A DNA stretch of 64,000 bases from Steromphala cineraria (lineage: Eukaryota > Mollusca > Gastropoda > Trochida > Trochidae), in NCBI GenBank assembly GCA_916613615.1, contig OU744730.1, forward strand, positions 36,255,315-36,319,314, read 5' to 3'. This document shows, one piece after another, positions 1 to 8,602 of the stretch (its first letter is position 1; each line of letters starts with the position of its first letter). Position numbers and translations under genes: made by a program. A model generated the notes under the pieces. It did no database searches and was not told the DNA's origin. It worked only from the letters and a program-made list of their open reading frames with translations.

Positions 1-280
1 CTTCCCTGGAGTTATCTCCCCTGACTTAACTATGTGGTGTTCTGCTCTTCCACTGTGTGGATGTGTCTGTCAGAAGTCTGGACTTGTGTTTCAATTCAAG
101 CCTTCTAACTCTCCTAGGATTCAATTCATGGTAAGTGTTGCCGAAATTGGGTCATCTAGTGACAATCGCATTTGTTTTTTGTGTGTGTAAACTGTGTAAA
201 CTGTGTTTCTTGTGACTTTTAACTCTGTGTTTCATCGGCAAATTTTCCGATAAGTATTTTTTGGTGTCACGTCATCATTG

Positions 281-406
281 TGTCTTCTAAAAGTAACTGT
301 GTCTCGTTTCAGCATTTCGTGTCTCTCTGTGTCTTATGTGATAAACAACCTATCTGTTTCCCTGATGCCAGATTTTTGTTGTGTTGCGATCTTGATGACT
401 ATGTTT
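281..406 (+). pseudogene. DIRS A1 Gag N-terminal zinc-finger fragment
   Basis: One frame gives a Cys-rich stretch containing SLCVLCDKQPIC and a following CCDLDDYV before a TAG stop. The spacing matches the Gag start of element A2 on the other strand (SLCYTCCDKSSC, then LMCNHLTLDDW), which supports the assignment. In DIRS elements ORF1 encodes the Gag-like protein that packages the RNA. In the same frame beyond the stop, Ser/Gln/Pro-rich sequence continues to about 620 with no recognisable domain. Too short to function. Confidence 0.5.
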
Positions 407-794
407 AGAATAAACTTTCGAAAATTTGCGGCAATAAATCATTACAGTTTTCTCTTACTCCTCACTTTCCCTCACCCTCCTTGGATGATAACTCTTCTCA
501 GATTCCTCCATCGGGCAATGTTGTTAATCAATCGGCACAACTTGAACCAGCAACTGGCCTCGGCTCTCTTGTTCAAAAAAGGGGCGTAGACAAGAGAGGT
601 TTGGTCCCGTCTACACTCTGACCCCCCCTCCACCGTTCAGCGTTTGATCGTGCCGCCAAACCCTACAATCAACCTCTTCCTTCGTTGTCTCAGAGTCAGT
701 CCCTGAGGGATTATCAACATCAATCTCCAAGTTCCAATTTTCGTGGCAGGAGAAAAAAATCCTACCTCCACATCCCCATACACAGTCAATTTCA

Positions 795-2100
795 AAAGTT
801 TTGAAGTCAAAGGGAGGAGATTCCAATTTCGAGTTCTACCTTTCGGCGTGTCTATCGACCCGTGGTTATTTAAGAATTGACTTCAAAGTTTATTAAGTAT
901 AAACTTAAAAACCGCTGTGCAAACTGTGTAAATCCGACAGCAATGCTAAACAGACAGACCAAGATTGCTATTCATGTCTTTACTCACCTCGGTTGGATCG
1001 TCCACCCAGACAAGTCCGAGTTGACACCTACACCCAGGATCAAGTTTCTTGGAGCTGTGCTCGATGCGGGGAAAGGATATATTTTTCCCATTAAGGATCA
1101 TTGGATGACTACGCAATCCCTCACATTCTTCTGTCTCGTACGACAATGCTAAGGAAGTGGATGTCATTGTTAGGCTTCCTCACCTCTATTCAAGCCTTCA
1201 CGTTCAGAGGTCGACTCAATCTTAAACACATGCAAGCCTGGATAAATGAGAACAGGAGTTTACATCTGGATTTGACCATAATTTGCCCTCCTCACGTTTG
1301 TCAAGAGCTAATGTGGTGGACTCTGGACCACTATGTTCTATCGGGAACGGGCTTCACAGACCCACCACCACAGTTTACCATCTTCACGGATGCATCTCAG
1401 GAGGGATGGGGTGCACACATGAACAACTTGGAAACCTTCTGCGAGTGGACAGCTCAGGAGACGTCACTTCACATCAATCTTTTAGATATGTTAGCGGTGA
1501 TCAGGGCTTTCAGGGTTTAGTGAAAACAGCTGTACAAGACCAGTGTCATTATCGCCTCGGACAACGCGACAGTAGAATCATACATAACCATGCAGGGCGA
1601 GACCAGATCTCTAAATCGCCGCCTGTTTCGTCTGACAGATCAGTTCAAGGTAACCCTCAGAGCAAGACACATTCCTGGAAGGCTAAATGTGCACGCCGAC
1701 ACTCTCTCGAGGAAGAATCAGATTATTCAAACGGAGTGGACCTTGAACAGGGAAACTCTGAGCATTGACCGATTTGCAACAAGCCGGAATCATCAGCTTC
1801 CAACATACAAAATTTCGATTCCAGATCCTCGCACATGGGCAGTGGACGCTCTCTCCATCTCTTTGAACGGCATGATAGCATTCCCTCCCATCAAGATCAT
1901 ACTGGACGTTCTGGCGAAGATGGCATCTCAAGATTGTCTGGTGTATCTGGCCCACGAGACCATGGTTTCCGAAATTCTTAGACCTACTGATGGATTATCC
2001 TTGCAGCCTGCCCTGCTGGCACAATCTGATATTTCAACCACATTCTCCGAATCTTCACATGTGACGATTATCCCTCAAGGCACAGGGTTTCGGGGAGAAT
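795..2100 (+). pseudogene. DIRS A1 reverse transcriptase / RNase H remnant
   Basis: RT sequence begins near 797 with the fingers/palm motif RFQFRVLPFGVSIDPWLF (to about 872). It then skips the catalytic aspartate motif and resumes at about 955 with a thumb-like segment containing HLGWIVHPDKSELTP and FLGAVLDAG. A frameshift near 1100-1150 leads to RNase H: FTDASQEGWGAH (1381-1416), LDMLAVIRAF where the family usually has Glu, then two stops (1518-1523), IASDNATV, and RARHIPGRLNVHADTLSR (about 1659-1712). The frame then runs to 2129 through the DIRS-typical segment DRFATSRNHQLP. Loss of the RT active site and the stops mean no activity. DIRS RT synthesises cDNA that is later integrated by the recombinase. 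Confidence 0.75.
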
Positions 2101-2190
2101 CTTCGGTCTATCAAACCCTCAGCGTCTAGACTTTACGACGCCAAGACCAGAAAAGGATTACCATCCTTATGGTTGCCGATTTTCCCTTAT
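2100..2190 (+). pseudogene. DIRS A1 tyrosine recombinase, N-terminal scrap
   Basis: One frame reads RSIKPSASRLYDAK, matching RSIRPSTSTLYDHK in the recombinase of element A2 on the minus strand (about 41360-41400). This is the core-binding region at the start of the recombinase. It is lost after about 2190, where the shared repeat begins, so the catalytic domain is absent. Confidence 0.5.
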
Positions 2191-2346
2191 GCTTAATGGG
2201 GAACATCAACTTCGAGCTTTCAGACCTAATTGACCAGCAGTTACGTAATTGACATAGCCAGGAAAGAGGTCACATGAAACGAACTGGGCGCCAGCCAAGC
2301 GAGGTGCGGGGAATCACCCTTTTATGACATGCGATTGTTGATTAAT
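2191..2346 (-). repeat. Dispersed ~155-bp repeat, copy 1
   Basis: The reverse complement matches 61562-61708 almost base for base over most of its length, including shared blocks CCTAATTGACCAGCAG and TTACGTAAT and a GACATGCG end. It lies directly downstream of the Penelope frame, whose last ~13 codons run into it. The second copy has no Penelope coding beside it, so the segment is probably an independent repeat or a terminal module. It contains a CAC(G/A)TGA motif and a palindromic TTACGTAA-like motif. Confidence 0.6.
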
Positions 2347-3657
2347 ACACAAACATGTCTCACCTACGTAGTTAAGTCCACAGTCACAGTTTATTTTGTA
2401 AACAACTCCTTTTGGATTGTTGTTGGAAGCTGATTGTTTTTTTCCATTGGCATGAAGTAAGTTCTGTAGGTTTTGAGATGATGAAAAGATGGTGTTGATG
2501 CCGGCCTGTTGTTTGAGTAGTCTGCTGATATGCTGAGATGGCTTTCCTATGTAGGGGATGACGATTTTCATGGGGGCTGATTCAGGTCGAGGAGATCGGT
2601 TGGGTGGTGGGTTTAATGCTGCAGTCATGGATTTTTTCACAAGATCCTTTGGGTATTGATTTTGTTTGGTGAAGACATGTTGAAGGTGATGGAGTTCGTC
2701 TTGTAGTTTTTCGGATGAGGAGGAAATGTTTTTGGCTCTTCTCGTCAAGGTGGCGATGATTCCAGATTTCACTTTTGGTGGGTGATTAGAGAGATAATTC
2801 ACATATTGATCCGTATGGGTGGGTTTGTGGTAAACACTGGTTTGAAGTTCATTGGTTGATGTTCTGGTGACGAGGACGTCAAGGAAAGGTAGGTTGTTGT
2901 TGGTTTCTTTCTCCATAGTGAACTTGATGCGGGGATGTTGGTTGTTCAGGTGGTTAAGGAGGGTACTTGGGTCATCTTCAGGTTTGAGAATCACAAAGGT
3001 ATCGTCTACCTTTATAACCCAAAAGGGCGGTGACACAGGTGATATGGCTAGTGCATTCTCTTCAAATTCAGTCATGTAAATTTCTGTCAAGACGGGAGAG
3101 AGAGGTGAGCCCATAGGAAGTCCATGTATCTGCTCGAAGATGGCATCTCCCCATGTGAAGTAGGTAGAGTTTATGCAGGCTGCGGTGAGGTTGATGATGG
3201 AGTCAGTGGAGAGGCTGGTTTCTAGAGGTTCTTGAAGGGAGTCAAGGCGGCGACGTAGTGCTGACAGGGCTTCATCTCTTGGCACGTTGGTGAATAGGTC
3301 GACTACGTCGTAACTGATGATGGGGCCAGGATTGGATATGTTTCTCAGTTTGCTGCAGAAGTCAGTGGAGTCAGTGATGAAGGAGTTGGCAGATTTTCCA
3401 AGTGGGGCAAGTATCTGGGTGAGGTGTTGGGCACTGTTGTAGAATACAGTGTCTCGGGAGCAGACTAGAAGGCGGGTCTTGACAAGATTCTTGTGGATTT
3501 TGACAGTTGCTCTGGTGTATGGTGGCTGTGGATGTGAGGTTGAGAGTTTTTGGTGTAGTTCAGTTGAGAGTTCATAGTTATCGCGGAGTGTTCTCAAGTT
3601 GGCCTTGTGTTCTCGTTCAAGTTTTTTAGTGGGGTCTAGTAGAAACGTCGCATACAA
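2314..3657 (-). CDS. Penelope-like element RT + GIY-YIG, 5'-truncated
   Basis: A 447-codon open frame from a Penelope-like retroelement. Visible motifs: template-handling motif LLVCSRDTVFYNSA (63-76), RT motif A SYDVVDLFTNVP (about 115-126), motif B GLPMGSPLSPVL (179-190), motif C KVDDT (216-220; the family more often has YVDDT), and a C-terminal GIY-YIG nuclease start GVVYKINC (417-424) with NYVGET (429-434). The N-terminal ~150-200 residues usual for the family are absent: an in-frame stop lies just upstream and the apparent start is a TTG. The nuclease is cut a few residues after NYVGET and fused to an unrelated repeat, losing its catalytic Arg/Glu region. In intact elements the enzyme nicks DNA and primes cDNA synthesis at the target. 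Probably a recent but dead copy. Confidence 0.85.
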   Translation of the reverse strand: MYATFLLDPTKKLEREHKANLRTLRDNYELSTELHQKLSTSHPQPPYTRATVKIHKNLVKTRLLVCSRDTVFYNSAQHLTQILAPLGKSANSFITDSTDFCSKLRNISNPGPIISYDVVDLFTNVPRDEALSALRRRLDSLQEPLETSLSTDSIINLTAACINSTYFTWGDAIFEQIHGLPMGSPLSPVLTEIYMTEFEENALAISPVSPPFWVIKVDDTFVILKPEDDPSTLLNHLNNQHPRIKFTMEKETNNNLPFLDVLVTRTSTNELQTSVYHKPTHTDQYVNYLSNHPPKVKSGIIATLTRRAKNISSSSEKLQDELHHLQHVFTKQNQYPKDLVKKSMTAALNPPPNRSPRPESAPMKIVIPYIGKPSQHISRLLKQQAGINTIFSSSQNLQNLLHANGKKQSASNNNPKGVVYKINCDCGLNYVGETCLCINQQSHVIKG

Positions 3658-3689
3658 TGAACAAAGAAGTTGTCATCCATATATTCCTC

Positions 3690-3845
3690 AGCATTATTGT
3701 CATCCCAACTTCCCAAATGCCTCTCAAAGAAGTTATCCGACGTCAACATGGAGACATGGCAATACAGAACATCAACTCCCTCACCCGCATAGAGAAGAAA
3801 TACATCCTTGCCAGTAACCACCTGACATTCCTGATGAGATGCCGT
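3690..3845 (+). pseudogene. Inverted Penelope-like N-terminal fragment
   Basis: The plus frame here contains RIEKKYILASNHLTFLMRCR. This resembles the N-terminal region of Penelope-like proteins, where an H-x2-F-x3-RC motif precedes the RT domain. It lies head to head with the minus-strand Penelope frame and is exactly the part that frame lacks, so it may be an inverted piece of the same element. It ends where DIRS B1 homology starts. Assignment rests on pattern memory only. Confidence 0.4.
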
Positions 3846-5382
3846 GACAAACAAGTCGGTGTACAGCACTCCGGTAGGCGGGAGACTGGGGACCTTCTGG
3901 CCCAACTGGCAAGTCCTGGAAGATCCCTACGTGACCAACATCCTGAGGACAGGCTACAAGCTACCACTGTCCTGTCCTCCTCCCGTGACCTCAACTCCCC
4001 TGGCACGAGAGTATACCGAAGCCCAGAGTGTTCTTCTAGCCGACAACATCAAGACGCTTCTCGACAAGAATGCTCTGGAGTTGGTGCAGCGACCCGAACA
4101 CGCCCCAGGGTTCTACTCGCCAATCTTCCTGGTACCGAAGAAGAATTCCATTAAGCTTCGTATGATCCACAACATGGCGGCATTCAACGAGATGTTCATG
4201 GAGCCCCTGTCTCACTTCCGCATGGTCTCCATCGACACCCTTCGTTCCAAGCTGTCCCCCGGGGATTGGATGATCAGCCTCGATCTGCAGGACGCATACC
4301 GCCACGTCCCGATCTATCCACCTCACAGGAAGTTCCTCCGGTTCATCTTCCAGGGCCAGCACTATCAGTGGAGCGTCCTCCCGTTTGGAATTTCCTCGGC
4401 CCCGTGGTTATTCACACGGATCACCACTCCCATCTGCCAATATCTCCATCTCAGAGGGATCCATTTCGACCCGTACATCGACGATTGCCTCATGTCCAAC
4501 CCGCTGTCACACGTGCTACACAGACAGTCAGCGTTTGCACTCCGCCTGCTTCACCAGCTGGGTTGGCTCGTCAACAAGGAGAAGTCCCACCTCACGCCTT
4601 CGCAGGACCTCACCTTCATCGGGGGACGCTTCAGGACAGACCTAGGCCTCTTGTTTGTCCCTCCAGACCGGTGGATCAAGATCCAGTCCTTCGTCCACCG
4701 AGCCCTGGTGTCTCCTCTACGGCTCAGAGAGTGGCAGGCGCTGCTAGGCCTCCTCACCTCTGCCCAGGCCCTCACGCTTCGAGGTCGGCTGATGATCCGC
4801 CCGCTCCAGGTGTTCCTCAAGCCGTTCATCCAGTCGGACGACACGTCCTCCAGGATTCCCTTACCAACGCACCTCAGCCAGTATCTTCGATGGTGGACAC
4901 TGCGATCGAACGTCTGTGAAGGCGTCTCTTTGCGCGAGCTTCAACACGACCAGGACCTCTTTGTGGACGCCTCCCTCCAAGGCTGGGGAGCCCACCTCGG
5001 GGAGCAGACCACCGCAGGCACGTCCTGGCACTCCCAACAGCCTAGAGATGCAGGCAGTCATCCTAGCCGTGTCCCACTGGCTTCCGGTTCTCCGAGGCTC
5101 CCGCCTTCTCCTGGCCTCGGACAACTCCACTGTTGTTTGGACCATAAAGAACCAGGGAACGACAGGCTCTCCCCTGCTGCTAGATCAGGCCCTTCAGCTC
5201 TTCCAGTTGCTGGACGACAAACAGATCCTCATCCGGGCTCGTCATATTCCAGGCTGCAGGAACAACCTCGCGGACGCCCTCTCCAGACCAGACAAGCCGT
5301 CGCCCACGGAGTGGATGCCCAACCCGGAGGAACAGGTGACTGTGTGGATGTGTCGGCGCTCAGATCCACCGTCCTCTCATAG
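3844..5382 (+). CDS. DIRS B1 reverse transcriptase (frame 1) with RNase H start
   Basis: A 512-codon open frame whose first ~395 codons are real. RT landmarks: PVGGRLGTFWPNW (10-22), FLVPKK (95-100), motif A DLQDAYRHVPIY (147-158), WSVLPFGISSAPWLF (176-190), catalytic YIDD (211-214), thumb HQLGWLVNKEKSHLTP (237-252). RNase H begins at LFVDASLQGWGAH (372-384), Asp375 being the first active-site residue. The true frame is left near 5025; the remaining ~120 codons are an out-of-frame extension. The first few residues derive from the Penelope junction, so the start is not native. DIRS RT lacks an integrase partner and works with a tyrosine recombinase. Confidence 0.8.
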   Translation: MTNKSVYSTPVGGRLGTFWPNWQVLEDPYVTNILRTGYKLPLSCPPPVTSTPLAREYTEAQSVLLADNIKTLLDKNALELVQRPEHAPGFYSPIFLVPKKNSIKLRMIHNMAAFNEMFMEPLSHFRMVSIDTLRSKLSPGDWMISLDLQDAYRHVPIYPPHRKFLRFIFQGQHYQWSVLPFGISSAPWLFTRITTPICQYLHLRGIHFDPYIDDCLMSNPLSHVLHRQSAFALRLLHQLGWLVNKEKSHLTPSQDLTFIGGRFRTDLGLLFVPPDRWIKIQSFVHRALVSPLRLREWQALLGLLTSAQALTLRGRLMIRPLQVFLKPFIQSDDTSSRIPLPTHLSQYLRWWTLRSNVCEGVSLRELQHDQDLFVDASLQGWGAHLGEQTTAGTSWHSQQPRDAGSHPSRVPLASGSPRLPPSPGLGQLHCCLDHKEPGNDRLSPAARSGPSALPVAGRQTDPHPGSSYSRLQEQPRGRPLQTRQAVAHGVDAQPGGTGDCVDVSALRSTVLS

Positions 5383-5585
5383 ACCTGTTCGCCACGAAGC
5401 AGAACCACCAGCTTCCGGTGTACGTGTCGCCTCTCCCGGACCCAGCAGCGTGGGCCGTCGACGCAATGTCCTTGTCGTGGGAGAGTCTGGACGCGTACGC
5501 TTTTCCACCTCCGATTCTCCTGTCCAAAGTCATCGCAAAGATCGCCTTCGACTGACTTTGGTCGCGCCCTACTGGCCAGCGAGAG
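5030..5585 (+). pseudogene. DIRS B1 RNase H remainder, split over two frames
   Basis: The second half of RNase H continues in a different frame: SLEMQAVILAVSHW (Glu), LLASDNSTVVW (Asp) and IRARHIPGCRNNLADALSR follow from about 5038 to 5290. Near 5375 the frame changes again to IDLFATKQNHQLPVYVS and DPAAWAVDAMSLSW, ending at a TGA near 5550. Sequence resembling the end of this domain (APYWPARGWFPDLLQLA) follows in yet another frame at about 5565-5615. All RNase H active-site residues can be found, but not in one frame. Confidence 0.7.
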
Positions 5586-5586
5586 G

Positions 5587-6255
5587 GTGGTTCCCCGATC
5601 TTCTTCAGCTCGCCGAAGGAAGTCCTCTTCAGCTCCCTCAGTGGCGAAACCTACTCCTACATCCACACAGTCACCTGTTCCATCCGGATCCAGAGAGGTA
5701 CGATCTACACGTCTGGACGATCTTCAGAGATCACTCCGCGCCAAGGGATACTCCAGACGTGTAGCCAACGCCATATCCAAGGCCCACAGAGTATCCACGA
5801 GGTTGCTCTACGACGACAAGTGGACGTCCTTTGAGACTTACTGCAGGGACGTCGGTCGGGACCCTATGTCTGTGGATCCTCAGTTTGTTGCGAACTTCCT
5901 TCTTCATCTGCGTCAGAAGCGTCACCTGAAGGGCGGGACCATCGCTACTTACCTGTCAGCTCTCAACTCGGTCCTCGCTGTGAAGACGGACAGGAAATTC
6001 TCCAAGGTTCCTGAGTTGGTGGCCCTCTTCAAGTCCTTCAAGCTGGAGGACCAGAAGCTGAAGTTCCGTCCGCCAGCCTGGGACCTCAACGTCATCCTTA
6101 AGTATCTCCGAGGAGCCCCCTTCGAGCCCCTGGCTGAGGCCTCCTTTCAACACCTCTCGAGGAAGACTGCGCGGCTGCTCGTGTCAGCGAGCTCCATGCT
6201 CTGGATGTCACCAGGATCCGCTTTGAGCAGTCCAGGAAGGAATCTGTGCACCTAG
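5587..6255 (+). CDS. DIRS B1 tyrosine recombinase, N-terminal half
   Basis: The 222-codon frame encodes the core-binding domain: RLDDLQRSLRAKGYSRRVAN, then RVSTRLLYDDKWTSFETYC, FLLHLRQKRHLKGGTIATYL and KFRPPAWDLNVILKYL. It overlaps the RT/RNase H region, as is usual in DIRS elements. Just after LSRKTA (near 6165) the frame is lost; comparison with B2 shows a short deletion there. The conserved ARVSELHALDV carrying the first catalytic Arg continues in another frame (about 6180-6210). The recombinase normally integrates circular cDNA without a target duplication. Confidence 0.8.
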   Translation: MVPRSSSARRRKSSSAPSVAKPTPTSTQSPVPSGSREVRSTRLDDLQRSLRAKGYSRRVANAISKAHRVSTRLLYDDKWTSFETYCRDVGRDPMSVDPQFVANFLLHLRQKRHLKGGTIATYLSALNSVLAVKTDRKFSKVPELVALFKSFKLEDQKLKFRPPAWDLNVILKYLRGAPFEPLAEASFQHLSRKTARLLVSASSMLWMSPGSALSSPGRNLCT

Positions 6256-6262
6256 GACTGCT

Positions 6263-6772
6263 TTGGGACTCGCCAAGAATCAGCTTCCTGGTCAGCCTGG
6301 CAGGACCTTTACGGTCCCTCCTCTCTCCAAGATCGTCCATTCGTCGGAGGCGGAGGAACTCTCCCTGTGTCCCATGCGTGCCCTTCGAGAATATATCAGC
6401 CGCTCCGCTTCTCTTCGTGGCACCAGGAAGAGACTTTTCATCCCCTTCTCACCGGCGGTGAAAGGCGAGGTGACCAAGAACACCCTCTCACTGTGGTTCC
6501 GGACCGTCATCCTGGCTGCATACGACGCTTCCGGCCTGCCTCATCCTGTCGCCAGCAACCCTCACGAAATCAGAGCACTTGCGTCTACGATGGCCTTGCA
6601 CCGTAACTGCTCTGTTTCAGCGATCATGGAGGGCTGCTTCTGGAGATCTACCACTGTCTTTGCCTCCCACTACCTCCGGGAACTAGCCGTCGAGGACGTG
6701 GAGGGCCTGCAATCCTTTGGACCGTTGGTGGTAGCCCAACAGCTAGCTATAGCTGCCCCAACGTCCAAGTAG
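6263..6772 (+). CDS. DIRS B1 tyrosine recombinase, catalytic C-terminal half
   Basis: This frame continues the recombinase after a further frameshift near 6275. Visible: LAKNQLPGQPGRTFTVPPLS (3-22), the His-x-x-Arg box NPHEIRALAS (99-108; His101, Arg104), Trp127 in the position of the second His/Trp, and the nucleophile Tyr137 in FASHYLREL. It ends with a natural TAG shared in position with copy B2. The catalytic residues are present, but the N-terminal half is in a different frame, so the element cannot make an intact recombinase. Confidence 0.8.
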   Translation: MGLAKNQLPGQPGRTFTVPPLSKIVHSSEAEELSLCPMRALREYISRSASLRGTRKRLFIPFSPAVKGEVTKNTLSLWFRTVILAAYDASGLPHPVASNPHEIRALASTMALHRNCSVSAIMEGCFWRSTTVFASHYLRELAVEDVEGLQSFGPLVVAQQLAIAAPTSK

Positions 6773-6976
6773 GGTAAGCTGAACGCTTTTACTTCGTTAC
6801 CTCTCACTAATGCACTTGTTGAGTTGTTTCGTTGTTGGCGACACTATGGGGTTCACCATCTGCTTTTCTGTGCAGCTGCTGCTCGGGCGCCCCTCTGGGA
6901 GGATGTCTCTTGGGACCTGCTGTTCTACGCTTGACTCGTCCTCCCTCCTCCCCGCTGTCGGATCAGTAGCAACTTA

Positions 6977-7054
6977 TGTTAAGTTGAGGTAGGATAAAAA
7001 TTTATTAAAATCTAAATATTTTAGATATTTATAATACCTACCTCAACTTAACGG
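6977..7054. repeat. Hairpin 3' of DIRS B1
   Basis: A perfect 16-bp inverted repeat, GTTAAGTTGAGGTAGG (6977-6992) and CCTACCTCAACTTAAC (7039-7054), flanks an AT-only loop that holds a second small palindrome around AATATT. It lies ~210 bp after the recombinase stop. It could be two abutting terminal repeats of B1-type elements, since the terminus of element A2 also reads TTACCTCTAA. No function is shown. Confidence 0.6.
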
Positions 7055-7075
7055 TAAACTCCCGACCGGCCTCCC

Positions 7076-7440
7076 CTACTGACTTCGTTGGATTTCTGCT
7101 GTTTGGTTCATACCAAGAAGTGTTAGAATGTGTCTGGAAGTTAGAAAAGTCCAGATTTTCAACTTTGGGGGAGTCGTATGAAAAAAAGAAACGGGATTAG
7201 CCGGAACAGTTATAAAACGTCCAAATATGTGAATTTTACCATTGCCTTTGGCGCCGTCGGTGCCGATGGTAGAATTGTTTAAAATGCTTTTGAATGACGG
7301 CAAATGAATGTCCATGAAGCTCGCACTGGTAGATATGCAAACACCATTTAGTTTTGGTGACCGTGACCTAATTTTCACCATAGGACTTTGACCAGTGTGT
7401 AGAGCCTTGTTAACGCGATATCTCACAAACCCTTGCACCT
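7076..7440 (-). repeat. Remnant of the 'tgaccttgacctt' repeat family
   Basis: The minus strand reads like the tandem family at 46550-47160: a ...GTTAACACG... box, then 'caccaaa', then a GGTCACGGTCACC box. A 120-codon open frame here is accidental. No coding signal. Confidence 0.4.
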
Positions 7441-7639
7441 AGAGTCTTCAGACTAAGTATGAATCACCACGAAAAATCCTGTTGATTTGTAATTCAGAAA
7501 TGATTAACTTTGTCAACAATTACGGAACTTCTTCACACATGTTTGTTGTTTGTATGTCAAAGTGTCAAATTTCAATGACCTGTCATTTAGTTATTAAAGT
7601 GCTGGCAGTGCAGCAGGAAGAAGTTTAAGTCTCGCTTGA

Positions 7640-8150
7640 TTTCCCCCGAAGCATCCTATCTGATGTGCAGCTTCTCGCATCTTGACAGATTGGCTTGCAC
7701 AGTGTTAGGGTTGGGCAATCACGTGACGTTCACCTGTCAGCGGATGCTCAACTGCGTCAAGCAGGCAGACATGGAGTTGGGTGACCCGGTGCTCTTCAAG
7801 CTTTCAGCAATGTGGCCGCGGACCCCTCGCAGATCATGCAATCGGCGTCGCGTACATCGTCAGGAATTGCGTAGGGACAACTACTTGTATTGTTCTGGCC
7901 TCAACCCCGAAAAGAAATTTTCTCTGGCAGGCCCTGGCCAACTCGGAATTTCTCATTGGGGGTCTTATCCCCGAGGTACTTAGAGCGCGACACGAGGCTC
8001 AACAACAAGACCTGGCTCGCTCACACGGAGTCAGAGGCAGACTAACCCAAACATCCGGCAGGGTCAGGGTCACGGGCAGGGTCAATCTACCCCTAAGAAA
8101 GCCAAGACGAACTTTCACAAATCACATATATTCGAAGACTGTCTGATTTT
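7640..8150 (+). pseudogene. Gag-like remnant of a YR retroelement
   Basis: A GC-rich island in AT-rich DNA with broken frames. Segments such as LRRDNYLYCSGL in one frame and LIGGLIPEVLRARHEAQQQD plus a basic RGRLTQTSGRVRVTGR tail in another resemble the C-terminal part of DIRS/Ngaro-type Gag (an RRD box, an LFGG-like box, then an Arg/Gly-rich tail and KKAK). The assignment is from pattern memory and is weak. No terminal repeats are visible beside it. Confidence 0.35.
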
Positions 8151-8602
8151 ACAGCATAAGAGACTGACCATGAGATAGAAAAGGTGTAACCATTTGAAGC
8201 TAATGCTACATTTGGGTGAACTTAGAACAATAGAAGTTACATGGAGCTAAGCATGAGACGCGCTTGGGAAGAGATTGCAGTAAAAAGTGTGCAGTAGTAA
8301 TGGGGACTTAAGATAATTTTGATGTTTAGAGAGCTATGGCAGTGATATGAGATGTTGAATATGAAATAATAATTAAAATGGTCAAGTTTAGTTTATCTAA
8401 TGAGGATTTATTTTTTTATCAATATACAGATATGCCAAGTTTGAATTGTTACAAATTGTTAAAATATTACAAATTGTTTCATAATAAATTTTTAAAATTC
8501 ACAAATAAAGTTTTATTTTTTTGTATTGTTTATTGACAATTTATTTTAAATTGTGTAATTTTAAATATCAATAAAAAAAAATTAAAAAAATGTATCAATC
8601 CT
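8151..8602. other. AT-rich spacer
   Basis: No coding potential, RNA gene or clear repeat recognised; long A and T runs near 8400-8590 border the TA-flanked element that follows. Confidence 0.5.

Larger units (their letters stand above)
1..2190 (+). mobile_element. DIRS-type YR retroelement A1, internally deleted
   Basis: Degraded tyrosine-recombinase retrotransposon. In order it shows a terminal-repeat-like start at 1-40 (resembling the inverted repeat ending at 43376), a Gag zinc-finger start, a fragment of reverse transcriptase, RNase H, and the first residues of a tyrosine recombinase near 2100-2190. Its Gag finger and recombinase start match element A2 better than element B1, so A1 and A2 form one family. 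The window edge cuts the left end; the right end is lost against an unrelated repeat. Frameshifts and stops make it non-functional. Confidence 0.75.
3855..6850 (+). mobile_element. DIRS-type YR retroelement B1
   Basis: Most complete DIRS-type pol region in the window: RT, RNase H and tyrosine recombinase in order on the plus strand. It is distinctly GC-richer than its surroundings. It lacks Gag; homology with copy B2 begins at the RT start (PVGGRLG...FWPN) and runs past the recombinase stop through the shared GGGTAAGCTG and TTGTTTCGTTGTTGG blocks. The 5' side is joined to a Penelope fragment. Several frameshifts disable it. Confidence 0.85.

Noticed and set aside
278..589. 103-codon plus frame
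   Set aside because: The neighbouring frame carries the DIRS Gag Cys motif; this frame is a shadow with no domain.
4916..5764. 282-codon plus frame as one protein
   Set aside because: Only its middle part (about 5038-5330) is RNase H; the rest is out of frame with the DIRS protein.
7076..7438. 120-codon minus frame as a gene
   Set aside because: The sequence matches a tandem-repeat family present at 46.5-47.2 kb; no protein features.
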